From an uncultured Latescibacterota bacterium (lineage in GTDB: Bacteria > Latescibacterota > UBA2968 > UBA8231), in the NCBI GenBank assembly GCA_951813615.1, contig OX638377.1, positions 3,038,001 to 3,102,000 on the forward strand: DNA of 64,000 bases, read 5' to 3'. A model generated the notes under the pieces. That model was not told the DNA's origin and did not search any database. It worked only from the letters and a program-made list of their open reading frames with translations. Positions 48,858 through 58,319 of this stretch are shown here, in pieces. Position 1 is the first letter of the stretch; each line of letters begins with the position of its first letter. A program made the translations under genes and the position numbers.

Positions 48858-51800
48858 ATGGGCGAACTGACCCTCATCTACGGCCCGGCCCATCCCGACA
48901 AGGCTTCTTCCGCATACGAGCGCTGCTTGACGCACCTCGACGCGGGCGACAGCGAGTCCTTTCTCTGGCTCTTGCCAACGCACTTCCAAGCCCAACTCAT
49001 GCGGCGACAACTCCTCCGCGCTAGCCGCACCCATCTACTCACCGGCCACTTGGCCCTCGACCTAAACAGTTTCACCGACATCCTCTACAGCCTCTGTCCC
49101 GGCCAGCGACCAGCCCTACCCCTCAGCGCGCAACGGCTCTTAGTCGAAGACGCCCTCGCGGCCAGCGCGGCCAACGCGCCTTATTACAGCCGCCGACCCG
49201 AGCGGCTGAGCCGGGAGCTAACTCAGTTGTTCCGCCGATTGGAAGAGACGGGCACTCAGCCGAGCGATTTGGGTGGAACAACTCAGCGCAGCGCGGAATT
49301 GCAGGCTCTTTACGCGGCCTACCTAGAGCGCCTCGCGGATGGCTGGAGCGGAAGCCGCGAGCGCTTTGCCGCTGTAGGTACTCATCTCGATCGCTCGGTA
49401 CTCGCACAGCGATTCCCCAACCTCGACTTACTCGTATTCTGCGGCTTTGTGGACGTGCCCGCGCCTTTTTTGCCCGTGCTGGACAAGCTGCTAGCCCTCG
49501 TTCCAGAATCCATCGCGTTGCTCGACTACGATCCCGAGGGGCCCGGGTTTTTTGCCCGCACGCGCCCCTTGTACGAATTCCTCCGCGCCCGCGCCGTCCG
49601 CGCCGAGCGCAGCACCGCCGAACAACACCCGGCCGCCGCGTTTGCCGGCCGTCTCTTCACCCACAGCAGCGATAGTCTCGACGCGCCCGTAGAGCGAGTC
49701 GCCTGCCCAGACCGAATCGGCGAAGTCGCAGCCATGGCTCGCCGCATCCGCCAGTTGCATCAGGAACAAGGAGTCGAGCTAGCGCAGATCCGCATTAGCT
49801 TCCGCAACCTCGACACCTATGCCGATCTGGTCGCGGAAGTGCTGCCGCGCCACGGCCTGCCTTTTTACCTCGCGCGCGGGCGTCCCCTTGCCACGGCACC
49901 CGCAATGAACACGGTCTTCGCGCTCATCGACGCGGTGCTAGAGCGCTACAGCCGCGCCGCGCTCTTCCGCCTGCTCAGCCTACCCTTGGTGCGGCTGCGC
50001 TATTCATTGTCAGAATCAGACCAATCCCGCACGCTTGCTGCCGAGGACTTCGCTGCGTGGACCCGCAACGTGCCGCCGTCAACCGGGCGCAGCACTTGGC
50101 TCTCGGCCATCGAAGGCAACTTCGCTTACTTGGAGAGCGAACTAAGCCGAGAAGGCGAGCCGTTCTCTGAAGGAATCGACGATTTCCCAACTCGGCGCGA
50201 GGACCTACGCGCTGAATTGGAGGCCCTCCAGCCCCTACGAGCCGGCCTAACCGCGCTCTTTGACCTACTCCAGCCCTTGGAAAGCCGACAGGACCTACCC
50301 TCCTTCCGCCACCATTTACTCGACGCCCTCGACGCCCTCGGCGTAGAAAAAGCCCTCGTAGATGGAACGGCAGAAGACGGCCGAGCACTATCTCGCTTTT
50401 TGGCACTGCTCGACGAATTGTGCGCGCCGGCTGCGGCCCTCCAGCCTCGCACCCTGAGCCAGTTCGCCGACCTGCTGCGCGACGCCATCTCTCAAGCGCA
50501 CGTCCCCGCCGCAACGCGCGCCGGCATTCACGTGACCGACCTCACCGCAGCGGGCAGCGCACCCTGCGATTACCTCTTCCTCGGCGGGCTAGTACAAGGC
50601 GAGTTCCCCCGCCTGCCGCCAGCCGATATTTTCCTCGAAGAAACCCAGCGCCGCGCCCTGAACTTGGACGAGGACGCCACCACCGAGGCCGAGCGTTTGC
50701 TGTTCTATCGCGCCATATGCGCACCGCGGCAGGGCCTCGGCGTCTTCTATCCCCGACAGGCGGGCAGCGAGACGCTCGCTCCCTCGCCTTTTGTCGACGA
50801 GTTAGACGGCCTGCTCGCCGCGCAACCTGAGGCGAATGAGGCTGATGGTGTACACACCCTTGCCGAGTTGCATCTTGAATTGGGCCGCGGCCTGTGCGTG
50901 CCGCGAGAAACGTCCCTCCCGCCTGCCTCCGACCCAGCGCACGACGCCCTAGCACTCTACAGCCAAGCCGCACAGCTCGACGGTCATGCTACCGCGCTAC
51001 GGCACCTCGTGCGCGGCTTGCACATCGCCGATCTGCGCACGATTCCCAAGAATCTCGGCAGCCATGAAGGCGTACTCGACGAGGAACCGCTGCTCGCCGC
51101 GCTGTGCACCCGGCTCGGCGCGGGCCATTCTTTTTCCGCGACCCAACTGGAGCTTTACGGCCGCTGTCCCTTCCGGTTTTTTGCCCAAGAACTGCTCAAT
51201 CTCCGGCCCTTCCGCGACCCAGAAGACGACAACTCGGCACTCAAACGCGGCAACCTCGTCCACCGCATCCTCTATCGTTTCTATACGGCCCACGGCGAAG
51301 CAGCCGAACGCGCGGAAAACTTGGCGACAAACATCGCGGAACTGCGCCATATCGGCCGCCAAATCGCCGATGAAATGGGGCTTACGGGCTTTTTCTGGGA
51401 GCGGGAATTAGAGCACTTGCTCGGCTCCGACGACGAGGAACGCAAGGGCATCTTGCCTCACTTCCTCCGCCTGCAAGCGGACGCGGCTAACCCAGCCGTG
51501 CCGACCCATTTCGAGCTGAGCTTTGGCAGCTACCCCGGCATGGGCGAGCGCGACCCGCGATCGACCACCGATCTCTATGCCATCGGCGATCCAGAGACTG
51601 GAGACGAGGTGCGACTCTCCGGCAAGATCGACCGCATCGACTGCACGGCCGACGGCCACTTCGTCGTCTTCGACTACAAGACCGGCCGCATGCCCTCGGT
51701 AGCCGATATTGACACCGGCCTCAACCTCCAACTTCCGCTCTATTTGCTAGCGACTGAATCCTTGTTCGGTGAGACCGGGCTGCGCGAAGGAGCTGGGGCG

Positions 51801-52088
51801 GCGTACCTGATGCTCCGCGACTTAGAGGATTGCGGACGCGGCGGACTGTTCGCCGATGCCACCCACCGCAATACAGCCTATGTCGCCAGCGGCCGCCATG
51901 GCATGTACGACCACGAGGAGTATCGCCAGCGCCTCGACGCCGTGCGCGGCTTTGTCCTCTCGTACACGCGAGCTATGCGCCGTGGGGTATTCCGCGTCAC
52001 CACCCACGACCCAGACAAGATCTGCCCGCATTGCCCTTATCAGCAAAGCTGCCGCCTCGATCCCCAACGCATGAGAGCCTTGTCGTGA
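48858..52088 (+). CDS. addB: AddB-like ATP-dependent nuclease subunit B (4Fe-4S nuclease)
   Basis: 1076 residues from the ATG at 48858, which makes the protein begin with GELTLIYGPAHPDKAS, where AddB normally carries its degenerate P-loop. The family's GPAxSGK has become GPAHPDK, so ATP binding here is doubtful, as in AddB generally. The C-terminal RecB-family nuclease is intact (GKIDRID, FDYKTG at about 938-943). Cysteines at 770, 1056, 1059 and 1065 give the C-xn-C-x2-C-x5-C iron-sulfur set around the nuclease (CPHCPYQQSC). Acts with AddA to resect double-strand breaks at Chi-like sites. Its stop overlaps the next start (GTGA). Confidence 0.88.
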   Translation: MGELTLIYGPAHPDKASSAYERCLTHLDAGDSESFLWLLPTHFQAQLMRRQLLRASRTHLLTGHLALDLNSFTDILYSLCPGQRPALPLSAQRLLVEDALAASAANAPYYSRRPERLSRELTQLFRRLEETGTQPSDLGGTTQRSAELQALYAAYLERLADGWSGSRERFAAVGTHLDRSVLAQRFPNLDLLVFCGFVDVPAPFLPVLDKLLALVPESIALLDYDPEGPGFFARTRPLYEFLRARAVRAERSTAEQHPAAAFAGRLFTHSSDSLDAPVERVACPDRIGEVAAMARRIRQLHQEQGVELAQIRISFRNLDTYADLVAEVLPRHGLPFYLARGRPLATAPAMNTVFALIDAVLERYSRAALFRLLSLPLVRLRYSLSESDQSRTLAAEDFAAWTRNVPPSTGRSTWLSAIEGNFAYLESELSREGEPFSEGIDDFPTRREDLRAELEALQPLRAGLTALFDLLQPLESRQDLPSFRHHLLDALDALGVEKALVDGTAEDGRALSRFLALLDELCAPAAALQPRTLSQFADLLRDAISQAHVPAATRAGIHVTDLTAAGSAPCDYLFLGGLVQGEFPRLPPADIFLEETQRRALNLDEDATTEAERLLFYRAICAPRQGLGVFYPRQAGSETLAPSPFVDELDGLLAAQPEANEADGVHTLAELHLELGRGLCVPRETSLPPASDPAHDALALYSQAAQLDGHATALRHLVRGLHIADLRTIPKNLGSHEGVLDEEPLLAALCTRLGAGHSFSATQLELYGRCPFRFFAQELLNLRPFRDPEDDNSALKRGNLVHRILYRFYTAHGEAAERAENLATNIAELRHIGRQIADEMGLTGFFWERELEHLLGSDDEERKGILPHFLRLQADAANPAVPTHFELSFGSYPGMGERDPRSTTDLYAIGDPETGDEVRLSGKIDRIDCTADGHFVVFDYKTGRMPSVADIDTGLNLQLPLYLLATESLFGETGLREGAGAAYLMLRDLEDCGRGGLFADATHRNTAYVASGRHGMYDHEEYRQRLDAVRGFVLSYTRAMRRGVFRVTTHDPDKICPHCPYQQSCRLDPQRMRALS

Positions 52089-55000
52089 AGCGCGCCATCC
52101 CTCTGACTCCCGTCCAGCGCATGGCTCTCGACAGCCAGCGCAATATCGCGGTCACGGCCAGCGCCGGTGCCGGCAAGACCGCAACGCTAGTCGAGCGCTA
52201 CATCGAGCTGTTGCGCCAGCATCCCGAGATCGGCGTGCGCCAAGTGCTGGCCATCACGTTTACCCAAAAGGCCGCGGCGGAAATGCGCGAACGCATCGCC
52301 CGGCGACTGGCCGACGCCCTCAACCAAGAGCTACCCGAGCCAGAGCGGCAGCGTCTGCGGCAAATCCGCGATGACCTGCCCGCGGCGCGCATTTCCACCA
52401 TCCATGCCTTCTGCGCGGCTCTGTTGCGCGAGTATCCCATGGAAGCGGACGTGGACCCGGCCTTCGCAGTCTTGGAGGGATTGGATGCCGCGCAGTTGCG
52501 GCAGCAAGCCGTGCGCCAAACCCTTGAGGCCCTAGCCCGTGCACGCGACTCCGACCCGGATAAAGAAGCCCTGCGGCGCACCTTGGCCGAATGGCCGCGC
52601 CGCTATCTCGAACAGGTTTTGGAATACCTGCTCGAAAAAAAGCATCTCGCCCGCTCGTGGTGCCGCCGCTACGCCGAGCAGTCGCCCGATCAAATCCTCA
52701 GCGACTGGCGCGAGATGCAGCAAACGACCAGCGCTCCCGCGTGCCGCGCCCTGCTCGACGACACCCATTTCACCGACATGCTCGCAGAGCTTGCCGCGCT
52801 CGAGCCTCTAACCGACGAGAGCGACTCGGCTGTCGAGCGACTAAACCCGCTCCGCGATTTCATGCGCCGGCTGAGCCAAGCGCCCCCGCCCGACGAGGCG
52901 ATAGAGATTCTCCCGCGTCTAGCCGAGGGACTTTTGACCAATGGCAACCCTTTGAGCGGTAGCCGGCTAGGCAGGAAATCCAATTGGGAGGAAGCCGACC
53001 TCGCCCGCATCCGCGAACTCGTGCCCGCCTTGGGACGCTGCTTGGCCCCGCACGCTGATCTCCTCAGCCTCGAACTCACTGCGGCCGACGAACGCGCCGC
53101 CGCAGTGCTGCCCGCCCTGTCGCGCGTTTTCTTCAGGGTCGATACGCGCTATGAGAGCAGCAAAGGCAACGGCAGTGTGCTGGACATGGACGATCTGCTA
53201 GAGAAAACTCACCAGCTCATCGCTGCCGACGCGGATATCCGCCACCGCTTGGCCCAACACTATCGCTTCGCGCTGATCGACGAATTCCAAGACACCGACC
53301 CCTTGCAGTGGGAAATCATCCGCTCATTAGCGTCGCCGGATGGGCAAATGGCCGGCGACAAACTCTTCATCGTCGGCGATCCCAAGCAATCGATCTACTC
53401 GTTCCGCGCAGCCGACGTCACCGTCTTCGCCCGCGTCCGCGACGCCATCGCAGAGGCCAATGCCGTGCACGAGCGCGAGTCCCGGCCCTTTTGCGACGAC
53501 GGCGAGGTCCTCGACGCCTCCCCCACCCAGCGGCTCGGCTCCCTCGTCATGGGCGAAAATTTCCGCACTCTCGCCCAGCCCGTTGCCTTTGTCAACGCAC
53601 TCTTCCCCAAGTTTATGCAAGAGGTTCCAGACGAGCCGTTTCAGGTCGGCTACGACCCGCTCGTCGGGTGTCGCCCCACTAGTGAGAGCGAGGGTTCGGT
53701 TGAACTTTTGCTCTTGCCGCCGGACGATAGCCGCGACGCGACAGACGCCGCTCAGCACGAAGCAAAGCTCGTGGCCCGCCGCCTGAGCCACCTGTTGGCA
53801 GGCAACGACCTGCAAGTCGCCGACCGAGACGGCTTGCGTCCGCCCGAGCCCGGAGACATCGCCTTACTCCTGCGCCGCCGCCGCAATCTCGCCGCGTACG
53901 AAAACGCACTGCGGGCCTGCGGCATCCCCTTCCAAGTGGCCGGCGGCCGGGGGTTTTACCAGCGCCAAGAAATCTACGACCTAGCCAATATCCTCCGCAT
54001 CTTGTGCAATTCCGGCGACGGCATCGCCCTGATGGGCGCGTTGCGCTCGCCGTACTTCGGCCTCTCCGACAACGGCCTGTACGCACTGACCGCTCCCCAA
54101 GGCGGGCGGCTCGCAGAGCACCTCGGCGACGCCAGTCAGCGGCAGCACCTCACCTCTGCGGACCGAGAGGCCGCCACAGACGCCGTCGCCCGACTCCAAC
54201 ACTGGAGAGAGCTACGCGACCGCGTGCCCCTCGTCGAGCTTCTGCACACCATCCTCGAAGACACCGGGGCTTGGGGCTTTCTCTGCTATGGCGAGCGCGG
54301 CGATCAGGCCGTGGCCAACGTGCATAAGTTCCTCGACCTCGCCCGCGAGTTCCGCGGCCCCCTCGCCGATTTCGTGGTGCGCCTCGACTTGTTGACGAAT
54401 GAAGAAGAACAAGAGGGCGAAGCCCTACTCGACACGGACGCCTCAGCGGACGCCTTACACATCCTGACCGTGCATGCGGCCAAGGGCTTGGAGTTCCCCA
54501 TCGTCGTAGTACCCGACTTAGCCGCGAGGTTCAATTTTCAAAACAGCGCGCCCGCGCTCATCGACGCGGAAAAAGGCATCGGCTTGCGCGCGCTCGATCC
54601 CGAGCAGGATTACAAAAGGACCTCCTCCTTTATCCGCACCCTCATCAATCGCAACGCGAGCCGCCGCCAGCGCGCCGAAGAAAAGCGCCTGTTGTACGTG
54701 GCTTGCACCCGCGCCCGCGACCACTTGCTACTCGGCGGAACGCTTACTGACAAACACCTCGACGCCGACCTCGACGCGGCCGCGGACTGTCTCGGTTGGA
54801 TTTGCGGCAGCTTAGAATTGACAGAAGCCGACCTCGTTCGCGGTACCAAGGCGGTTGCAGGCGTGCCATCTCCCTTGCCCATCTACACCGACCCTAATGC
54901 GTTTTCGATCCCCACGACCACTGATCACCAGGCCGAGCCAGCCTTTCGCGCCCTCGACGCCGCACCCGCCCAAGCAGCGGAACCGATGTTGGATCTGCTA

Positions 55001-55732
55001 TCACCGCTCGACGATCCTCAGAACCGGCCCGAATTTGCAACCAGCGAGTTGGTCCTCTTTGCCGCAGATCCAGCCGCTCACCATCGCCAGTACGCGCTGG
55101 GTCTGCCGCCGTGGTCCCTTGGCCAACAAGATGCGCCCCGACGCCGAGGCATGCTCTTTGGTCAGCTTGCCCACGCTGGTATAGAGGCTTTGAGCAACAG
55201 CCCAGACGCCGACCCCGCAGCCCTCGCTGCCGATCTCGTCGCCGCCGTCGCGTTGCCCGTAGCATCCTATCGCGCCTCGTTCGAGCGCGAGTTAACCGAC
55301 CTGTTGCGCCACTGTCGCCAATCGTCCATAGCCGAGCACTGGCTCGCCCATACAGAGGCCCGTACCGAAGTGCGCTTTGCCCTCTCGCTGGAGCGCGGTT
55401 TAGTACATGGAGTAGTCGATTACATGGGACGCGGGGGCGACGGACTGTGGGAATTAGTCGATTACAAAACCGGCCACCGCGCGAATCCAGACGAGGCAAC
55501 ACAGCACTACCGCCTCCAGTTGGAAATTTATACCCTCTGTTTACAGGCCCTCTACCCGGGCCAAGGCGAATACCGCGCAACCCTGTACTTCACCGACTTA
55601 GACGAGGTGCGCCTTATGCGTTTCACACCAGCCGATCTAGCCGCGGCCCGCACCCACCTCGACGACCTCGTCGCCCAGCTCATTGCGGCCAAAGCCGCAG
55701 CAAGCGAATCAATACTCACAGGAAGGCTATAA
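52085..55732 (+). CDS. addA: AddA-like helicase-nuclease (UvrD/RecB family)
   Basis: 1215 residues from the GTG at 52085, four bases inside addB. Frames beginning earlier lie in addB. Helicase: Walker A TASAGAGKT (about 24-32), Walker B LIDEFQDTDPLQ (about 397-408), motif III GDPKQSIYSFRAAD, motif V/VI LTVHAAKGLEFPIVVVPDL (about 795-813) and VACTRARDHL. C-terminal RecB nuclease: WELVDYKTGH (about 1120-1129) and YRLQLEIYTL. All expected acids and the DYK are present. Forms AddAB with its neighbour for recombinational repair and degradation of foreign linear DNA. It overlaps the start of the next lipoprotein gene by one base (TAATG). Confidence 0.92.
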   Translation: MKRAIPLTPVQRMALDSQRNIAVTASAGAGKTATLVERYIELLRQHPEIGVRQVLAITFTQKAAAEMRERIARRLADALNQELPEPERQRLRQIRDDLPAARISTIHAFCAALLREYPMEADVDPAFAVLEGLDAAQLRQQAVRQTLEALARARDSDPDKEALRRTLAEWPRRYLEQVLEYLLEKKHLARSWCRRYAEQSPDQILSDWREMQQTTSAPACRALLDDTHFTDMLAELAALEPLTDESDSAVERLNPLRDFMRRLSQAPPPDEAIEILPRLAEGLLTNGNPLSGSRLGRKSNWEEADLARIRELVPALGRCLAPHADLLSLELTAADERAAAVLPALSRVFFRVDTRYESSKGNGSVLDMDDLLEKTHQLIAADADIRHRLAQHYRFALIDEFQDTDPLQWEIIRSLASPDGQMAGDKLFIVGDPKQSIYSFRAADVTVFARVRDAIAEANAVHERESRPFCDDGEVLDASPTQRLGSLVMGENFRTLAQPVAFVNALFPKFMQEVPDEPFQVGYDPLVGCRPTSESEGSVELLLLPPDDSRDATDAAQHEAKLVARRLSHLLAGNDLQVADRDGLRPPEPGDIALLLRRRRNLAAYENALRACGIPFQVAGGRGFYQRQEIYDLANILRILCNSGDGIALMGALRSPYFGLSDNGLYALTAPQGGRLAEHLGDASQRQHLTSADREAATDAVARLQHWRELRDRVPLVELLHTILEDTGAWGFLCYGERGDQAVANVHKFLDLAREFRGPLADFVVRLDLLTNEEEQEGEALLDTDASADALHILTVHAAKGLEFPIVVVPDLAARFNFQNSAPALIDAEKGIGLRALDPEQDYKRTSSFIRTLINRNASRRQRAEEKRLLYVACTRARDHLLLGGTLTDKHLDADLDAAADCLGWICGSLELTEADLVRGTKAVAGVPSPLPIYTDPNAFSIPTTTDHQAEPAFRALDAAPAQAAEPMLDLLSPLDDPQNRPEFATSELVLFAADPAAHHRQYALGLPPWSLGQQDAPRRRGMLFGQLAHAGIEALSNSPDADPAALAADLVAAVALPVASYRASFERELTDLLRHCRQSSIAEHWLAHTEARTEVRFALSLERGLVHGVVDYMGRGGDGLWELVDYKTGHRANPDEATQHYRLQLEIYTLCLQALYPGQGEYRATLYFTDLDEVRLMRFTPADLAAARTHLDDLVAQLIAAKAAASESILTGRL

Positions 55733-57957
55733 TGTTTTACTCGACCCTCTCTCTGATCGTCGTATCCCTAGCCGCCTGTACAGCTCTCGAACAAGCTCCG
55801 CCGTCCGCTGCGAATACCCAGCGAATGGCCGAGCGCCTGCAACAAATCGCCCACAACCAAAATCCGGTTTCCAATATCTATCTGAACGACTTGCGAGTGG
55901 AGCACTTCAGCAGCCGACAAGAACTCTTATCTCCTTTGGCCCGCATGCGGGGCCGAATTTTATTGGCCCGGGAGCGCCTACGAGCCGGCCAGACGCAGGC
56001 TTCCATTGACGAATTCCATCAATTGCGGCCCGAGCTTGAGCAGCGCCAAGTCCGCATGCAGCCGAGCCTAGACATGCTCTTGGGTCTCGCCTATCTGCGC
56101 TTGGGCGAGCAGGTCAATTGTCTGGAGGGTCATACTACCGCCTCGTGTCTCTTCCCCATCGGTCCCGACGGCGTTCACGCCGACCCACACGGATCGCGGA
56201 CGGCCTTGGACTACTTCGCCACTGTGCTGGAGCAAAATCCCGACGATTTGACTGCTCGCTGGCTTCTCAACATCGCCTATATGACCCTAGGAGGATACCC
56301 CGACCAAGTCCCACCCCAGTGGCTTATCGCACCAGCGCTCTTTGTCTCCGAGTACGACATCGGCCACTTCCCCGACATTGCTCCCTTTCTGAGGCTCGAC
56401 TTGGTATCCTTAGCCGGCGGCAGCATCATGGACGACTTTGACAACGACGGGTTCCTCGACCTGATGATCTCAGCCTGGGGTTTGCACGACCAACTCCGCT
56501 ATTTTCGCAACCAAGGTGATGGCACTTTTGTCGAGCGCACCCAAGAAGTCGGCCTCACCGGCATAACTGGTGGCCTGCAACTGGTCCACGCCGACTTCGA
56601 CAACGACGGCTGGCTCGATTTTCTGGCTGTGCGCGGGGCTTGGCAGGGGATCGACGGACAACATCCCAATTCGCTGGTGCGCAACCAAGGCGACGGCACC
56701 TTTGCCGATGTGACCGAAGCAGCGGGCTTGCTCAGCTTTCACCCCACTCAAACAGCGGCTTGGGCTGACGTCGATAGCGACGGCCTGTTGGACCTATTCG
56801 TCGGCAATGAGACCTTTCCCGGCCTCAACGATGTCCACCCCGGTGAACTCTTCCACAACCAAGGCGACGGGACCTTCGTCGAAAAGGCCGCCTCGCTCGG
56901 TTTGGCTGTCGAGGGCTTTGTCAAGGGCGCAACTTGGGGAGACTTTGACAACGATGGGCAGATCGACTTATACGTCTCGCGTCTGATGGGCGACAATTTC
57001 CTCTTCCACAACCGAGGAGCCGAACCAGCCGAGGGCCAGCCCTTCGCGGATGTAGCTGGCCGGGCCGGGGTCAAGCGACCGCACGAGAGTTTTCCCACTT
57101 GGTTTTGGGATTTTGACAACGACGGCTGGCTCGACTTGTTCGCCTCGGGTTATCACTACAACCCCGATCTCAACGCCGGGGATGTAGCAGCCGACTATAT
57201 GGGCCTGCCCACCGACGCGGAACGGGCTCGGCTTTTCCGCAACCGAGGCAATGGCACCTTTGCCGATGTCAGCCAAACCCACCACCTCCACAAAGTGCTC
57301 TATACGATGGGGTGCAATTACGTCGATCTAGACAACGATGGCTGGCTCGATTTGTATGTTGGCACAGGGGCACCTTCCCTGCGCTCGGTGATGCCCAACC
57401 GCATGTTCCGCAATGCTGGCGGGCATGTCTTTCAGGACGTCACTGCCTCGGGCGGCTTCGGCCATTTGCAGAAAGGACACGGCGTGGCCGTCGGCGATTT
57501 GGACAACGACGGCGACCAGGATATCTACGCGGTCATCGGCGGGGCCTATACGGGGGATACCTTCCAGAATGTCCTCTTCGAAAATCCCGGCCACGGGAAC
57601 CGCTGGATCACCTTGCTACTGGAGGGCACCCAAGCCAACCGCAGTGCCATTGGAGCCCGCGTCGAGGTCCAAGTGGAAACTGCGGAGGGCGCTCGGTCAA
57701 TCCACCGGATGGTGAGCAGCGGTGCCAGCTTCGGAGCTTCGAGCCTGCAACAGGAAATCGGTCTGGGACAGGCCACGGCCATCCGGGAAATCTCGGTAAT
57801 CTGGCCGGGCGCGGACGAGGTTCAGCGCTTTGCGGATGTTCCGCTGGACCGGGCTTATCGGGTGCGGCAAGGCGAAGCGGCCTTAATTCCACTAGTGCGG
57901 AAGTCCATGTCTCTGGCACCCGAGCGGGATGGTGCCCATAGCCCTGCTCACAATTGA
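55732..57957 (+). CDS. CRTAC1-type FG-GAP/ASPIC lipoprotein
   Basis: 741 residues from the ATG at 55732, which shares its A with the addA stop and has GGAAGG upstream. Lipoprotein signal (LIVVSLAAC, Cys near 14). A TPR-like helical stretch (about 60-200) is followed by seven FG-GAP/VCBS calcium loops (DFDNDGFLDLMIS, DVDSDGLLDLFVG, DLDNDGWLDLYVG and so on, about 225-605), then an ASPIC/UnbV domain (NRSAIGARVEVQVE, ISVIWPGADEVQRF, about 635-725). The propeller repeats all keep the D.D.DG.xD residues. Outer-surface binding protein. Its place behind addAB is probably accidental but translation is coupled. Confidence 0.88.
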   Translation: MFYSTLSLIVVSLAACTALEQAPPSAANTQRMAERLQQIAHNQNPVSNIYLNDLRVEHFSSRQELLSPLARMRGRILLARERLRAGQTQASIDEFHQLRPELEQRQVRMQPSLDMLLGLAYLRLGEQVNCLEGHTTASCLFPIGPDGVHADPHGSRTALDYFATVLEQNPDDLTARWLLNIAYMTLGGYPDQVPPQWLIAPALFVSEYDIGHFPDIAPFLRLDLVSLAGGSIMDDFDNDGFLDLMISAWGLHDQLRYFRNQGDGTFVERTQEVGLTGITGGLQLVHADFDNDGWLDFLAVRGAWQGIDGQHPNSLVRNQGDGTFADVTEAAGLLSFHPTQTAAWADVDSDGLLDLFVGNETFPGLNDVHPGELFHNQGDGTFVEKAASLGLAVEGFVKGATWGDFDNDGQIDLYVSRLMGDNFLFHNRGAEPAEGQPFADVAGRAGVKRPHESFPTWFWDFDNDGWLDLFASGYHYNPDLNAGDVAADYMGLPTDAERARLFRNRGNGTFADVSQTHHLHKVLYTMGCNYVDLDNDGWLDLYVGTGAPSLRSVMPNRMFRNAGGHVFQDVTASGGFGHLQKGHGVAVGDLDNDGDQDIYAVIGGAYTGDTFQNVLFENPGHGNRWITLLLEGTQANRSAIGARVEVQVETAEGARSIHRMVSSGASFGASSLQQEIGLGQATAIREISVIWPGADEVQRFADVPLDRAYRVRQGEAALIPLVRKSMSLAPERDGAHSPAHN

Positions 57958-57985
57958 CGAGGAGACACTTGCGTCAGGTGACAAT

Positions 57986-58219
57986 TCAGTTATTCGCCCC
58001 TCCCATTCCGCCCTGCATCGCCGTGGCGCGGGCCAAAACCGCCAGCACTTCTTCGCGCAGGGCCTCCGGCAGGTCCGCGAAGTCGATCTGTCTAGCCCCG
58101 CCGGGCAACTCGGTTCGGCTCTTGTTCCACCCCTCTTCCGCGCGGCACCACCGGATTACCAAACCATTGCCCAAGCGGATGAAATACGCCCCATCGTCTG
58201 TGTAAAGTGTCGCTTGCAT
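57986..58219 (-). CDS. Small conserved-type protein, function unknown
   Basis: 77 residues, ATG at 58219 with AGAGGA six bases upstream, which distinguishes it from the overlapping plus-strand frame that lacks such a site. It starts with short strands (QATLYTDDGAYFIRLGNGLVIRW), has GARQIDFADLPEALREEVLAVLARATAM at about 41-68, and ends in a glycine-rich tail. No signal peptide. Family not recognised. It converges on the CRTAC1-type gene and is divergent from the phosphoglucose isomerase gene. Confidence 0.7.
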   Translation of the reverse strand: MQATLYTDDGAYFIRLGNGLVIRWCRAEEGWNKSRTELPGGARQIDFADLPEALREEVLAVLARATAMQGGMGGANN

Positions 58220-58319
58220 AGAGTTCCTCTCGCTGAATCGCGTCGTTTGCGTTCCCCGTTCGACCGCGTACTTTCTTTAAGCATTCCCAACGTAGAAGAC
58301 AAATCGCGTAGGACATTTA

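Noticed and set aside
51830..52084. An N-terminal extension of AddA into addB
   Set aside because: The extension has no family similarity. The GTG at 52085 is correctly placed with a four-base overlap.
55111..55731. A 207-codon extension of the CRTAC1-type gene into addA
   Set aside because: The extension is Arg-rich shadow sequence. The lipoprotein signal begins exactly at 55732 behind GGAAGG.
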